From assembly GCF_023499215.1 (NCBI RefSeq), contig NZ_JAKHSK010000016.1:1-64000 (forward strand): 64,000 bases of DNA, in the 5' to 3' direction. This stretch comes from Zunongwangia pacifica. GTDB taxonomy: Bacteria > Bacteroidota > Bacteroidia > Flavobacteriales > Flavobacteriaceae. Below the pieces are notes generated by a model. It worked only from the letters and a program-made list of their open reading frames with translations, did no database searches and was not told the origin of the DNA. The position numbers and the translations under genes are program-made. This document shows positions 24,650-34,473 of the stretch, in pieces. Within the stretch, counting starts at the first letter, position 1, and the number at the start of each line of letters is the position of its first letter.

Positions 24650-25159
24650 ATGAAAGCACTTACAATTATTTTATCGATGATTGGGCTTGTAAGTTTGAAC
24701 AGTTGCACACAAGAAACAAACCCTCAAGCAGTACTGGAAAACCCAGAAACCCGCACAGAAGTCTTCAATGATATTGCCCAGAATGACGATTATATGACGG
24801 AGTTTATGGAAAATATGCACAACAACCCACAAGCAATGCAAATGATGCAGGGCAACAAGAACATGATGGACGCTATGATGCAGGGCGAAGGAATGCAAAT
24901 GATGATGGAAGACGGTATGATGATGAAAAACATGATGGGCAATAAGCCTATGATGCACGAAATGATGAGCGGAATGATGAAAAGCTCGGAAACAATGAAC
25001 TCAATGATGCAAATGATGTATGAAAACGGGATGATGAGTGAAGACTGCATGAAATCCTGCAAAAAAATGATGGCCGAAAAAGGAATGGATATGAAGGGAA
25101 TGGATAAGATGGACAATATGGATACACCGGCCAAAGAGGACCATACCGAGCATCACTGA
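24650..25159 (+). CDS. Met-rich lipoprotein
   Basis: A 169-residue lipoprotein with lipobox GLVSLNSCTQ (Cys19) and a body in which Met dominates: repeated MM pairs such as QMMMEDGMMMKNMMG, MMHEMMSGMMKSSE and MNSMMQMMYENGMMSE, then CMKSCKKMM and a His tail HTEHH. Such proteins bind many Cu(I) ions through thioether sulfur and act as a periplasmic sponge. No enzymatic domain is seen. It is the first of a set of small metal proteins after the AraC regulator. Confidence 0.8.
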   Translation: MKALTIILSMIGLVSLNSCTQETNPQAVLENPETRTEVFNDIAQNDDYMTEFMENMHNNPQAMQMMQGNKNMMDAMMQGEGMQMMMEDGMMMKNMMGNKPMMHEMMSGMMKSSETMNSMMQMMYENGMMSEDCMKSCKKMMAEKGMDMKGMDKMDNMDTPAKEDHTEHH

Positions 25160-25184
25160 TTGTTAACCTCTAAATGTAAAACCA

Positions 25185-25427
25185 ATGAAAAAAAATCACT
25201 GGATATGGATGGTCATCGGCTGTGGGCTACCACTGTTGTTCATCTTTTTAGCACCAACTCTGGGTATAGGAAGCGGAACATCGCTCTTTATTTTCATCAT
25301 TTTAATGTTTGGCTGTCACCTATTTATGCCTCACGGTTCACACGGGCACGGTGGTCATAAACACAATAGTCAAAATGAATCAACAGAGAAGCCAATAGAA
25401 AAGCATAAAGGGCATCAACATCATTAA
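25185..25427 (+). CDS. DUF2933-like membrane protein with His-rich tail
   Basis: An 80-residue protein: IWMVIGCGLPLLFIFLAPTL and SLFIFIILMFGCHLFM, two short helices of the DUF2933 type, followed by a His-rich tail (HGSHGHGGHKHN and HKGHQHH) that should bind metal. It lies 25 bp after the Met-rich lipoprotein gene. The role is unknown; metal buffering at the membrane is likely. Confidence 0.7.
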   Translation: MKKNHWIWMVIGCGLPLLFIFLAPTLGIGSGTSLFIFIILMFGCHLFMPHGSHGHGGHKHNSQNESTEKPIEKHKGHQHH

Positions 25428-25439
25428 AATCGAAACACA

Positions 25440-25658
25440 ATGACACAAAAATATCAAATAAACGGAATTAGTTGTGGTGGATGTGTGTCAAGAGTCAAGA
25501 AGACCTTGGAAGAACATCCCAACATCGAAAAAGTAGAGATTTTTCTGGCACCAAAAGGAGCTACACTTATCACAATGAAAGAAGCTCTTTCGGTAGATGA
25601 GTTACAAAATCAGCTCAATGCCCTTAGTGGATATACAATAACTGAAATGGAACAATAA
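25440..25658 (+). CDS. HMA-domain metal chaperone
   Basis: A 72-residue HMA protein with the loop INGISCGGCVSRVKKTLEEH (Cys12 and Cys15) and the C-terminal ALSGYTITEMEQ of the fold. Cytoplasmic. It may pass Cu(I) to the CPH-type ATPase encoded 17 kb downstream in the same direction or to the AraC/HMA regulator. It lies 12 bp after the DUF2933-like gene. Confidence 0.85.
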   Translation: MTQKYQINGISCGGCVSRVKKTLEEHPNIEKVEIFLAPKGATLITMKEALSVDELQNQLNALSGYTITEMEQ

Positions 25659-25677
25659 CAAATTAAATCTAAAAATT

Positions 25678-25896
25678 ATGCACTACTACGATGGAAGTTT
25701 TGGAGGAATGCACCTAATATGGTGGGTTATATGGGTCGTTTTACTTGCTTGGATATTTTTCATTCCAGCAGATATCCCATATCAAAAAGCAAAAAAAGAC
25801 AGTCCACTGGATATTCTTAAAAACCGCTTTGCAAAAGGCGAAATATCCAAGGAAGAATTTGAGGAATCAAAAAAGATATTAAAATCAGACAACTAA
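25678..25896 (+). CDS. SHOCT-domain membrane protein
   Basis: A 72-residue protein: one membrane helix (HLIWWVIWVVLLAWIFFIPA) and a C-terminal SHOCT motif DILKNRFAKGEISKEEFEES. SHOCT is a short oligomerisation domain. It is a relative of the SHOCT genes at 60293 and 61516, all starting with an FGGMH-WW-type helix. The function is unknown. Confidence 0.75.
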   Translation: MHYYDGSFGGMHLIWWVIWVVLLAWIFFIPADIPYQKAKKDSPLDILKNRFAKGEISKEEFEESKKILKSDN

Positions 25897-25913
25897 CTCA
25901 AAACTTTAAAATT

Positions 25914-26192
25914 ATGTATCGATTAAACGTAAAAAAACTCGGATTTGCTTTCGGTCTTACGGCGGCACTAATTTACTTAGGCTGTATGATAGTTATGTCA
26001 ACAGCAGGTCGAGAAGCCACTATCGATTTTTTCAACAGCCTATTGCACGGTTTAGATACCACAAGCATTATCAGGATGGATGTGCCACTATGGGAAGCTG
26101 GTTTGGGAATAGTACAGATATTCATTTTAGGATGGCTAATAGGTGCCTGTATTGCGGCTTTTTATAATGCGCAAATAAAAGTCAAAAAATAA
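25914..26192 (+). CDS. DUF5676-type membrane protein
   Basis: A 92-residue protein with two helices (FGLTAALIYLGCMIVMSTAG and GLGIVQIFILGWLIGACIAA), matching the DUF5676 layout LGFAFG ... GWLIGxxxAxFYN. It lies in the chain of small membrane proteins, spacing 17 bp before and 18 bp after. The function is unknown. Confidence 0.7.
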   Translation: MYRLNVKKLGFAFGLTAALIYLGCMIVMSTAGREATIDFFNSLLHGLDTTSIIRMDVPLWEAGLGIVQIFILGWLIGACIAAFYNAQIKVKK

Positions 26193-26210
26193 GAGAGTAA
26201 AATAAAATTT

Positions 26211-26921
26211 ATGCAATATGTCTGGTTCATATGGTCTCTTATAATTCTTGCTCTTTGGGCAATAATCTATTTGTCAAAAAAGGGGTATAGAAAAGAAATG
26301 CTCAAAATGAGCCTTATTACGATGCCCTTTGGTTTAACAGAACCATTATTTGTACCAGAATATTGGATGCCACCTTCCTTATTCCATTTAGCGGAAAGAA
26401 CAGGTTTTGATATTGAGAGCCTTATCTTCTCTTTTGCCATTGGCGGAATAGGGACGGTATTGTATAATCTGATATTCAAAAAAGGCTATATAGATATGCC
26501 TCATACCGAACGGAGCCACCAAAGACATAAGCTACATATTTATATACTTTTTGTTCCAGCCATTGTATTCGTCATATTTAGTCTTTTCACCACGCTTAAC
26601 CACATCTATTGTGGCATCATTGCAATGTTTTTTGGTGGTTTGGCAACATTGTACTGTCGCCCAGATTTAAAAGGAAAGATATGGGTTGGAGGAATCTTGT
26701 TTACCATACTGTACTTCATTTATTTCGGAAGCATCCTTCCGTTTTATCCGCAATATGTGGAGCTGTACTGGAATCTGGACAACCTGACCCATATTCTTGT
26801 TCTAGGAATTCCAATTGAAGAATTATTATTCGCTTTCACCTTTGGTATGTATTGGTCTGGATTATATGAACACTTGTATTGGAGAAAACTTATAAAATCA
26901 AAAGAAATATCAACCAACTAA
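26211..26921 (+). CDS. Lycopene-cyclase-domain membrane protein
   Basis: A 236-residue protein with about seven helices. ERTGFDIESLIFSFAIGGIG and the motif LGIPIEELLFAFTFGMYW resemble the PIEE...F signature of CrtY-type (bacterial/archaeal heterodimeric) lycopene cyclase domains. No carotenoid genes are nearby and it stands among metal-binding small proteins, so cyclase activity is doubtful; it may be a repurposed membrane domain. Confidence 0.65.
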   Translation: MQYVWFIWSLIILALWAIIYLSKKGYRKEMLKMSLITMPFGLTEPLFVPEYWMPPSLFHLAERTGFDIESLIFSFAIGGIGTVLYNLIFKKGYIDMPHTERSHQRHKLHIYILFVPAIVFVIFSLFTTLNHIYCGIIAMFFGGLATLYCRPDLKGKIWVGGILFTILYFIYFGSILPFYPQYVELYWNLDNLTHILVLGIPIEELLFAFTFGMYWSGLYEHLYWRKLIKSKEISTN

Positions 26922-26933
26922 TACATTCAAACT

Positions 26934-27395
26934 ATGAAAATACTATTGGCCATAGATGGTTCAGATTTCAGTAAAGTAGCCATTCACGAACTTATAAAAA
27001 TGACCCTATCCTCAAATAGTGAAATTCATATTATAAATGTTTATGAAGTTCCGAAAACAACCGGCCTGGGATTGCATACTATGGGCGGCAGGATAGGAAA
27101 TTACATAGAAGAAATTAGAAGTAACGCTCAAAAATTGGGAAACAAAATCGTTTCAGAAGCTTTCGATAAAATCAAGGCCGAAAACAAGGCACTTACCATA
27201 ACCACAAGTGTTATTAGTGGCCTGCCCAAAAGTACTATTTATGAAAAAGCAGAAGATTGGGGTGCAGATTTAATCGTAGTAGGCTCTCAGGGTCACGGTG
27301 CACTTTCACGCTTAGTATTGGGCTCTGTATCCCAATATTTGACCACAAATGCCAAATGTTCAGTACTCATTGCAAGAGATAGAAATAAAAAATGA
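26934..27395 (+). CDS. Universal stress protein, single domain
   Basis: A 153-residue UspA-fold protein: MKILLAIDGSDFSKVAIHEL at the start and the nucleotide-binding GSQGHGALSRLVLGSVSQYL near the end (G-x2-G-x9-GS pattern), so probably the ATP-binding type. It overlaps the NDH-2 gene by 4 bp. It marks the switch from metal genes to the energy and stress genes. Confidence 0.9.
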   Translation: MKILLAIDGSDFSKVAIHELIKMTLSSNSEIHIINVYEVPKTTGLGLHTMGGRIGNYIEEIRSNAQKLGNKIVSEAFDKIKAENKALTITTSVISGLPKSTIYEKAEDWGADLIVVGSQGHGALSRLVLGSVSQYLTTNAKCSVLIARDRNKK

Positions 27396-28747
27396 AAGAA
27401 AAGCAAACACATAGCATTCCGTTGGAATCCACCTGTAAGATAACAGATGAAATCTGTCTTCCAGATACTAAATTACCTCGTGTGGTTATCGTTGGTGGAG
27501 GATTTGCAGGTTTGGCATTGGTTGAGAAACTGAAACACAAAGAAGTTCAAGTGGTTTTACTCGATAAAAATAACTTCCATCAGTTTCAGCCTTTATTATA
27601 TCAAGTGGCAACGAGTGCCCTGGAGCCTGACAGTATTGTATTTCCATTCAGAAAACAAATCAATGGCTATAAAAATGTTTTCTTTCGTTTGGCTGAAGTT
27701 GAGGAAATTCAACCTGATTCAAATACTATATTGACCAATAAGGGAAGTGTTTCTTATGACTATTTAGTGTTGGCTACTGGCACGACCACCAATTTCTTTG
27801 GGATGGATTCTGTGGCCGAAAATAGTTTGGGGATGAAGGATATTCGCGATTCCCTCAACATCCGTCATATGATGTTGCAAAATTTGGAACAGGCAGCTAT
27901 TACTTGTGATGATAAAGAACGCGACGCGCTGACAAATTTTGTAATAGTAGGTGGTGGTCCAGCAGGCGTAGAAATGGCAGGAGCTTTGGCAGAGTTTTGC
28001 AAATACATCCTTCCCAAAGATTACCCAGAGTACCCTTCTTCCATTATGAATATTTATCTAATAGAAGCCATTGATGAGTTGTTAGGCACAATGTCAGACA
28101 AGGCATCATCGAAAACCCTCAAATATTTAGAGGATTTGAATGTAAAGGTATTATTAAATGAAGCTGTAAGCAATTATGACGGCAACGAAGTCACTACCAA
28201 AAGTGGTAAGACCATTTTGGCTAAAAATCTTATCTGGACGGCTGGCGTAAAAGGACAATTCCCAAATGGTATTGATGAAAAACACATAGTCAGGGGCAAC
28301 CGGATTAAAACCGATGCTAATTTAAAAGTAGAAGGCTACGAAAACATTTTTGCCATAGGTGATATCGCAGCACTCATTTCCAAAGAAACCCCAAAAGGAC
28401 ATCCACAAGTAGCACAGACCGCTATTCAACAAGGTAAATACCTGGGCGATTCGATATTAAATATCATAAATAACAAATCCATAAAACCTTTCAAATATAA
28501 AGATAAAGGTTCCTTAGCCACTGTAGGAAAACGCAAGGCAGTTGCCGATTTGGGCAAATTTAAATTTGCAGGCTATTTCGCCTGGTTGCTGTGGTCCGTT
28601 GTTCACTTGATGTCCATAAGTGGATTTAGAAATAGATTGATGGTTGGTTTTAATTGGGCGGTAAGTTATTTCACTTATGAAAAGAGCAACCGCCTGATTA
28701 TTAGAAACTTTAAACCGAAATCTTCGATTAAAAACAGGGAAAAATAA
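27392..28747 (+). CDS. Type II NADH dehydrogenase-like flavoprotein
   Basis: A 451-residue NAD(P)/FAD oxidoreductase of the NDH-2 kind: FAD motif RVVIVGGGFAGLALVEKL (about 30-47), FHQFQPLLYQVATSAL, NAD motif FVIVGGGPAGVEMAGALAEF (about 184-203), IFAIGDIAAL, and a C-terminal hydrophobic/amphipathic part (FKFAGYFAWLLWSVVHLMSI) that attaches it to the membrane. It oxidises NADH and reduces quinone without pumping protons, useful for redox balance when complex I is poisoned. An extra N-terminal stretch with two Cys (STCKITDEICLP) is unusual. Confidence 0.9.
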   Translation: MKEKQTHSIPLESTCKITDEICLPDTKLPRVVIVGGGFAGLALVEKLKHKEVQVVLLDKNNFHQFQPLLYQVATSALEPDSIVFPFRKQINGYKNVFFRLAEVEEIQPDSNTILTNKGSVSYDYLVLATGTTTNFFGMDSVAENSLGMKDIRDSLNIRHMMLQNLEQAAITCDDKERDALTNFVIVGGGPAGVEMAGALAEFCKYILPKDYPEYPSSIMNIYLIEAIDELLGTMSDKASSKTLKYLEDLNVKVLLNEAVSNYDGNEVTTKSGKTILAKNLIWTAGVKGQFPNGIDEKHIVRGNRIKTDANLKVEGYENIFAIGDIAALISKETPKGHPQVAQTAIQQGKYLGDSILNIINNKSIKPFKYKDKGSLATVGKRKAVADLGKFKFAGYFAWLLWSVVHLMSISGFRNRLMVGFNWAVSYFTYEKSNRLIIRNFKPKSSIKNREK

Positions 28748-28754
28748 TTTTGAA

Positions 28755-30101
28755 ATGAAAAATACCACAGATAAAAATAGTAAGCTTTCCTTATTAGGTT
28801 CCATATCTCTTGGTACAGGCGTAATGATTGGGGCTGGCATATTTGTCCTTATGGGGCAAATAGCAGAGTTGGTGGGTGATCTATTTCCCATTGCATTTAT
28901 TGCAGGTGCTGTTGTGGTGGGTTTTAGCTCATATTCCTATGTCAAGTTTTCAAATGCTTTTCCATCGTCTGGAGGTGTGGTTAAATTCCTTAACAAATCC
29001 TATGGACCTGGAACAACAACAGGGTTTTATTCTTTGCTGATGTACGTATCAATGGTAGTTTCCGAAAGTCTGGTGGCGGGCACTTTTGGAGCATATACGT
29101 TGAGACTATTTCCCGAGTCCTATGCAGGTTATGCCTCTACCCTGGGTGTTGGGCTAATTGTTGTTGCTTATATAGTGAACATCCTGGGCAATAAGGTTAT
29201 TGGTGCCACCGCGACATTTACCGCTATTATAAAGGTAGTGGGAATAGCAATTTTAGCTATTGCCGGCCTTGCAATTTCAGGTTTTGCCGATATTACGGGA
29301 AACTATATTCCCAAAAATACTGAGACATTACCACAAGGCTTCGGATTTGTGGCCGCTTTGGCGTTATCTATCCTTGCTTATAAAGGCTTTACCACTATCA
29401 CGAACCAAGGGGCCGATATTAAAAACCCGCATAAAAATCTTGGTAGGTCTATCGTGTTTTCCATACTTATCTGCACACTGATATATGTAGCCTTGGCATT
29501 AGCTGTTGCGGGAGGTTTAAGCATTCCTGAAATAATCGAAGCTAAAGATTATGCCCTTGCAGCCGCCGCAAAACCTGTTTTTGGGGAATGGGGTTCCTGG
29601 ATTACCATTGGCATTGCCATTATTGCCACGGTTTCTGGGGTCATTGCCAGTATCTTTTCCTCTTCACGCTTGTTGGCAATGCTCAGCAATATGAAACAGG
29701 TGCCTTCTTTAACCAAACTTGGTAGCTTAAAAAATCCAGCACTAATATTCACGTCTTCCCTCGCCATTTTACTGACCGTGCTTTTCGATTTGACAAGGAT
29801 AGCATCCATTGGGGCTATTTTTTACCTTATTATGGATATCGCTATCCATTGGGGGCTGTTCCGTCACCTTAAAAACAAAGTGGTTTTTCAGCCTATCATC
29901 CCATTAATAGCCATCGTATTGGACATTGCGGTATTGGCAGCTTTTCTTTATATAAAATATCTGAACGATCCTTTGGTGCTTATCGTAGCAGCGATTGGGA
30001 TTGTTCTATTACTTGTTGCAGAACGCCTTTTTATGATTTCACACACAGACGATGAAGGTAATATGCCAATGGGAATGGAAACTACGAACAATAAAACATA
30101 A
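28755..30101 (+). CDS. APC-family amino-acid permease
   Basis: A 448-residue transporter with 12 predicted helices; the APC signature GSISLGTGVMIGAGIFVLMG is at the N-terminus and KGFTTITNQGADIKNPHKNL in the middle. The substrate cannot be read from the sequence. It follows NDH-2 by 7 bp. A second, truncated APC permease is at 48322. Confidence 0.88.
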   Translation: MKNTTDKNSKLSLLGSISLGTGVMIGAGIFVLMGQIAELVGDLFPIAFIAGAVVVGFSSYSYVKFSNAFPSSGGVVKFLNKSYGPGTTTGFYSLLMYVSMVVSESLVAGTFGAYTLRLFPESYAGYASTLGVGLIVVAYIVNILGNKVIGATATFTAIIKVVGIAILAIAGLAISGFADITGNYIPKNTETLPQGFGFVAALALSILAYKGFTTITNQGADIKNPHKNLGRSIVFSILICTLIYVALALAVAGGLSIPEIIEAKDYALAAAAKPVFGEWGSWITIGIAIIATVSGVIASIFSSSRLLAMLSNMKQVPSLTKLGSLKNPALIFTSSLAILLTVLFDLTRIASIGAIFYLIMDIAIHWGLFRHLKNKVVFQPIIPLIAIVLDIAVLAAFLYIKYLNDPLVLIVAAIGIVLLLVAERLFMISHTDDEGNMPMGMETTNNKT

Positions 30102-30120
30102 TTAATAAAAATCAATTTAT

Positions 30121-31134
30121 ATGAAAAATATAGCAGTTATAGGATACGGAGTCATTGGAAAAAGGGTGGCAGATGCCATCAACTTACAAAACGATATGAA
30201 GCTTTCGGGAGTATGTGATATCATTAGCGACTGGCGAATTCAAAATGCCGTAAGAAAGGAATACGACATTTATGCAGCAACTAAAGATGCTGCTGATAAA
30301 ATGAAATCTGAAGGGATTTCGGTAAAAGGAAGCTTACAGGAACTTTTAAAGAAATCAGATCTTGTTGTGGACTGTACACCCAAAAAAATTGCCGCTCAGA
30401 ATGTCGTTATCTACAAGGAGCAAAACATCAAATTTATTCTACACGGTGGCGAAAAACACGAAACCACAGGGCATTCCTTTAGTGCAGAAAATAATTACAA
30501 ATCAGCTCTAAACTTGAATGCGACAAGAGTAGTTTCCTGTAATACTACGTCTATTTTAAGAACCTTGACCGCTTTAAAAAGAGCCGATTTATTGGATTAT
30601 GCCAGAGGTACACTTTTAAGAAGAGCTACAGACCCTTGGGAAAGTCATTTGGGTGGTATTATGAATACGATGGTTCCCGAAAAAGATATCCCAAGCCATC
30701 AAGGTCCAGATGCTAAAAGTGTTGACCCAGAACTGGATGTCATCACCGCAGCGGTAAAAGTACCCGAAACATTGAGCCATATGCACTACTGGAATGTGAA
30801 ATTGAAAAAACAGGCGACAAAGCAAGAAGTGCTAAATGCTTTCAAAACGTCCAGCCGTATTAAATTGATTCAATATGACCAAGGTCTGGTTTCTAACAAT
30901 ACCATTAAGGAAATGTTCTTGGATATGGGAAGGCCTTGGGGCGATATGTACGAAGTAGCACTATGGGAAGATATGCTGAAGGTACAGGGAGACGAACTCT
31001 TTTATGCCTACGTGGTCGATAACCAAGCTATTGTAATCCCGGAAACAATTGATGCTATTAGGGCATTAACTGGAATTGAAACAGATGGTACAAAATCCAT
31101 AGCCAAAACAAATGAAAGTTTAGGAATCCATTAA
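30121..31134 (+). CDS. Archaeal-type (type II) glyceraldehyde-3-phosphate dehydrogenase
   Basis: A 337-residue enzyme of the class II GAPDH family (EC 1.2.1.59): NAD(P)-binding [17 protein letters not shown], active-site Cys in [16 protein letters not shown], and [20 protein letters not shown]. It oxidises glyceraldehyde-3-phosphate with phosphate and NAD(P)+. This type is the housekeeping enzyme in Archaea and is found only sporadically in Bacteria, usually in accessory clusters. It is followed at 11 bp by a class I aldolase, so the two form a triose/hexose-phosphate pair. Confidence 0.9.
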   Translation: MKNIAVIGYGVIGKRVADAINLQNDMKLSGVCDIISDWRIQNAVRKEYDIYAATKDAADKMKSEGISVKGSLQELLKKSDLVVDCTPKKIAAQNVVIYKEQNIKFILHGGEKHETTGHSFSAENNYKSALNLNATRVVSCNTTSILRTLTALKRADLLDYARGTLLRRATDPWESHLGGIMNTMVPEKDIPSHQGPDAKSVDPELDVITAAVKVPETLSHMHYWNVKLKKQATKQEVLNAFKTSSRIKLIQYDQGLVSNNTIKEMFLDMGRPWGDMYEVALWEDMLKVQGDELFYAYVVDNQAIVIPETIDAIRALTGIETDGTKSIAKTNESLGIH

Positions 31135-31145
31135 ATACTATCAAG

Positions 31146-32207
31146 ATGAAAACAGACAAGAATATAGTAGAACTTTTAGGAGAAAAAGCAGACTTCTATT
31201 TAGAACACGTTTGTGAAAAAATAACAAAGGATGAATTGCAAGTGCCAAGCAAAAATAGTTTAGAAAAAGTATTTGGCAGTAGCAACAGAAATCCGCAGGT
31301 GCTTCGAAGTCTTTCACAATTGTACAATCACGGAAATCTGGCAGGAACTGGTTATTTAAGTATCCTTCCTGTTGACCAAGGTATTGAGCATAGCGCGGCC
31401 TTTTCATTCTATAAAAACCCAGATTATTTTGACCCAGAGAACATCATAAAACTTGCTATGGAAGCTGGTTGCAATGGTGTGGCATCCACGTTTGGTGTAT
31501 TGGGATTGAACGCCCGAAAATATGCCCATAAAATCCCTTTTATCGTCAAGATTAACCATAACGAGCTACTTACCTATCCAAATAAATATGACCAAACATT
31601 ATTTGGTAAGGTAAAAAATGCCTGGGATATGGGAGCAATTGCCGTAGGAGCTACGATTTATTTTGGTTCAGCAGAAAGCAACAGACAGCTAAAAGAAATA
31701 GCTGAAGCTTTTGAAGAAGCACACAATCTGGGAATGGCCACCATCTTATGGTGCTATACACGGAACGAGGCATTTAAAACCAACAAGGAAGATTATCACG
31801 CAGCTGCCGATGTAACTGGGCAGGCAAACCATTTGGGTGTTACTATTCAAGCAGACATCATCAAACAAAAATTACCTACCAATAATTTTGGTTTCAAAGA
31901 GATAGGATTTGGAAAATATGATGATGAAATGTATAAAACCCTTACCACAGACCACCCTATTGACCTTTGCAGGTTGCAAGTAGCCAATTGCTATATGGGT
32001 AAAATAGGGCTGATTAATTCAGGTGGTGGTTCCAAAGGCAAATCAGATTTGTCCGAAGCTGTAACAACTGCCGTCATCAATAAAAGGGCTGGTGGCTCTG
32101 GGCTGATAATGGGAAGAAAAGCATTTCAAAAGCCCTTTAGCGCAGGCGTAAGAGTATTACAATCTGTTCAGGAAGTGTATCTGGATAATAAAATTAATAT
32201 AGCATAA
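31146..32207 (+). CDS. fbaB: Class I fructose-bisphosphate aldolase (FbaB/DhnA type)
   Basis: A 353-residue aldolase close in length to E. coli FbaB (350). Family segments: [69 protein letters not shown] and [11 protein letters not shown]. It splits fructose-1,6-bisphosphate through a Schiff-base Lys (not assigned here) and needs no zinc, unlike the class II enzyme, an advantage under metal stress. It lies between type II GAPDH and a transporter. Confidence 0.9.
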   Translation: MKTDKNIVELLGEKADFYLEHVCEKITKDELQVPSKNSLEKVFGSSNRNPQVLRSLSQLYNHGNLAGTGYLSILPVDQGIEHSAAFSFYKNPDYFDPENIIKLAMEAGCNGVASTFGVLGLNARKYAHKIPFIVKINHNELLTYPNKYDQTLFGKVKNAWDMGAIAVGATIYFGSAESNRQLKEIAEAFEEAHNLGMATILWCYTRNEAFKTNKEDYHAAADVTGQANHLGVTIQADIIKQKLPTNNFGFKEIGFGKYDDEMYKTLTTDHPIDLCRLQVANCYMGKIGLINSGGGSKGKSDLSEAVTTAVINKRAGGSGLIMGRKAFQKPFSAGVRVLQSVQEVYLDNKINIA

Positions 32208-32215
32208 TCAACAGA

Positions 32216-33559
32216 ATGTTTGACACAGAGATAAAATCATTAAAATCACTTAACCACTACCTCCTTAAACTGGTAGAAAGCCGTCTATGGCTTAAAGTAA
32301 TCATTGCTTTGTTGTTAGGTGTTGGATTTGGTCTGTTATTGAGTCCACAAAATGGATGGATTTCTAAAGAAACAGCAGATATCGCGGGGAATTGGCTGGC
32401 ATTGCCCGGTGTACTATTTCTGAAACTGGTTCAAATGATTATGATTCCGTTGATTGTGGCTTCCATCATCACAGGAATCGCAAGTAATGATAAGGACAGT
32501 TTAAAAAAATTAGGTGGTGGTGTTTTACTATATTTTTTGGGCACAACAATAGTTTCGGTTAGCATTGGTACGATACTATCCCAAATTTTTAGACCGGGTC
32601 GCTTTTTACATCAACAGGCTCTAGCTGAACATAATGAAATTACAGCTGTTCCAACGGAAAATCCAGAGCTTTCCTTCGGAATTGAAACGATTCCTGATGC
32701 CATCTCAAACTTACTTCCCGAAAACCCGTTGGCATCTATGGTAAGTGGTGAAATGTTAAGCATTGTAATTTTCACAATCATTATTGGTGTAGCTGTGCTA
32801 TCACTTGAAAATGCCTTACTGCGCCCAGTGAAGCTGCTTCTAAGTGCCATTCAGGAAGTCTGTATGACAGTAGTAAAATGGTCAATGCTTCTAGTGCCTA
32901 TTGCTGTTTTCGGACTTATGGCGCAGCTCACCTCTAGCGTTGGTTTGAGTTCTCTATCTGGCCTCACCTACTATGTGGGTGTCGTCTTGCTCGGTCTGTT
33001 ATTCTTAGTGATTTTCTATTTAGGGCTAATTGTGCTTCTTGGAAAATCAAACCCTATGCATTTCCTGAAAAAAATAAGGGATGTTCAGCTATTGGCTTTT
33101 TCAACCACAAGCTCTGCCGCTGTGATGCCACTTTCTCTTCAAACAGCCGAAGAAAAACTAAAGGTGGACAAGACCATTAGCAATTTTATCATTCCCATTG
33201 GCGCAACCGTCAATATGGATGGTACTGCACTCTATCAAACGATAACAACTCTTTTTATAGCCCAAGCCTATGGACTGGAAATGAGTTTACTCAATATTAT
33301 TGTGGTCATTGTAACTATCGTTGCTGCTTCAATCGGCACACCTGCCATTCCCGGAGGTGGTGTGGTGATACTCGCTTCTGTTTTGGGAAGTGTCGGTATT
33401 CCAGCCGAAGGCATCATCATTATTATTGGTGTAGAAAGATTGTTGGGAATGTTCAGGACTACTGTAAACGTAACGGGTGACCTCACAGCTTGTATGGTTT
33501 TTAATAGATTTTATGGTAAAACCCCAATATTGGTTAATGATAAAACTTTAAAAATATGA
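32216..33559 (+). CDS. Dicarboxylate/amino-acid:cation symporter (DAACS)
   Basis: A 447-residue glutamate/aspartate/C4-dicarboxylate symporter: LAFSTTSSAAVMPLSLQTAE (re-entrant loop with the serine-rich motif), IIPIGATVNMDGTALYQTI and GTPAIPGGGVVILASVLGSV. It has eight helices plus two hairpins as usual. It overlaps the hydrolase gene by 4 bp. The substrate is probably an acidic amino acid or dicarboxylate. Confidence 0.88.
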   Translation: MFDTEIKSLKSLNHYLLKLVESRLWLKVIIALLLGVGFGLLLSPQNGWISKETADIAGNWLALPGVLFLKLVQMIMIPLIVASIITGIASNDKDSLKKLGGGVLLYFLGTTIVSVSIGTILSQIFRPGRFLHQQALAEHNEITAVPTENPELSFGIETIPDAISNLLPENPLASMVSGEMLSIVIFTIIIGVAVLSLENALLRPVKLLLSAIQEVCMTVVKWSMLLVPIAVFGLMAQLTSSVGLSSLSGLTYYVGVVLLGLLFLVIFYLGLIVLLGKSNPMHFLKKIRDVQLLAFSTTSSAAVMPLSLQTAEEKLKVDKTISNFIIPIGATVNMDGTALYQTITTLFIAQAYGLEMSLLNIIVVIVTIVAASIGTPAIPGGGVVILASVLGSVGIPAEGIIIIIGVERLLGMFRTTVNVTGDLTACMVFNRFYGKTPILVNDKTLKI

Positions 33560-34473
33560 CATTACTACTCATATCCATATTTTTCATTTTTCCTGTGGTC
33601 GCTATAGCAGGATATCAACATTATAAGATTGTTAAGCACCCAGCTTATGATGCTGACAAAACACTCTTAAATTATGAAATTATAGGTGCGGGTGAAAACA
33701 AACTCGTTTTGCTGCACGGTTTGACAGGGTCATTGAATTATTGGAAACGCAATTTAGAAAGCATTTCAAAAACACACACTTTGCTATTAATAGACCTTTT
33801 GGGTTTTGGTGATTCGCCAAAACCACAAAGTGATTATTCGCTTTCAGTTCAACTTAAAGCTTTAGAATTGGTTTTGCAAAAAGAAGGATTCAATGATGGA
33901 AAAACCATAGTTGCCGGTCATTCTATGGGCGCTATAATTTCAATGGCCCTATTGGAAAAACACTCAAATTGGCTCAAAGCAGGCATTTTTATTGGAATAC
34001 CTGTTTATCAGGATGCAGATGAATTTAAAAAAATTATGTCCTCACATTCCTTTGTGGACAGAATATCAACAAGCAGATTCTCTAAATACATCTGTATGAT
34101 TCATCCCATTTTTATGTCGCGTGCATTTAAACCAGACAACCTCACGGATGATGTTTATGAAGATGCAAAAAAACACCATTGGCAGAGCTACTATTATTCG
34201 CTTACGAGGATAATCCTAAAAACAGATTTATACGGGATTGCAAGAAAGATTAGAAACACAAAAGTGCTTTTCATTCACGGAGCAAAGGACACTACTGCAC
34301 CGCTCAAAAATGCTATAGACTTATCAAGAGAATTTACAAACGTAAAAACTGTTACCTCTACAGGGGGAGACCATCAGTTCTTTATAAAAGAAGCAGAATT
34401 TGTATGGAAGACCATCCAAGATTTTTCTGTTTCAGATAAAAAATCACAAAAAACAATTTTAAATGAATACTAA
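33556..34473 (+). CDS. Alpha/beta hydrolase
   Basis: A 305-residue hydrolase with an N-terminal membrane/signal helix (LLLISIFFIFPVVAIAGYQH), oxyanion segment LVLLHGLTGSLNYW, nucleophile elbow AGHSMGAIIS (Ser near 118), acid in GAKDTTAPLK and His in GGDHQFFIK. The substrate is unknown. It overlaps pfkA by 11 bp. Confidence 0.85.
   Translation: MTLLLISIFFIFPVVAIAGYQHYKIVKHPAYDADKTLLNYEIIGAGENKLVLLHGLTGSLNYWKRNLESISKTHTLLLIDLLGFGDSPKPQSDYSLSVQLKALELVLQKEGFNDGKTIVAGHSMGAIISMALLEKHSNWLKAGIFIGIPVYQDADEFKKIMSSHSFVDRISTSRFSKYICMIHPIFMSRAFKPDNLTDDVYEDAKKHHWQSYYYSLTRIILKTDLYGIARKIRNTKVLFIHGAKDTTAPLKNAIDLSREFTNVKTVTSTGGDHQFFIKEAEFVWKTIQDFSVSDKKSQKTILNEY

Noticed and set aside
24671-25134. His-rich and Ile-rich antisense frames opposite the Met-rich lipoprotein
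   Set aside because: CAT and ATC repeats are the complements of ATG-rich coding; the sense protein has a lipobox and fits its neighbours.
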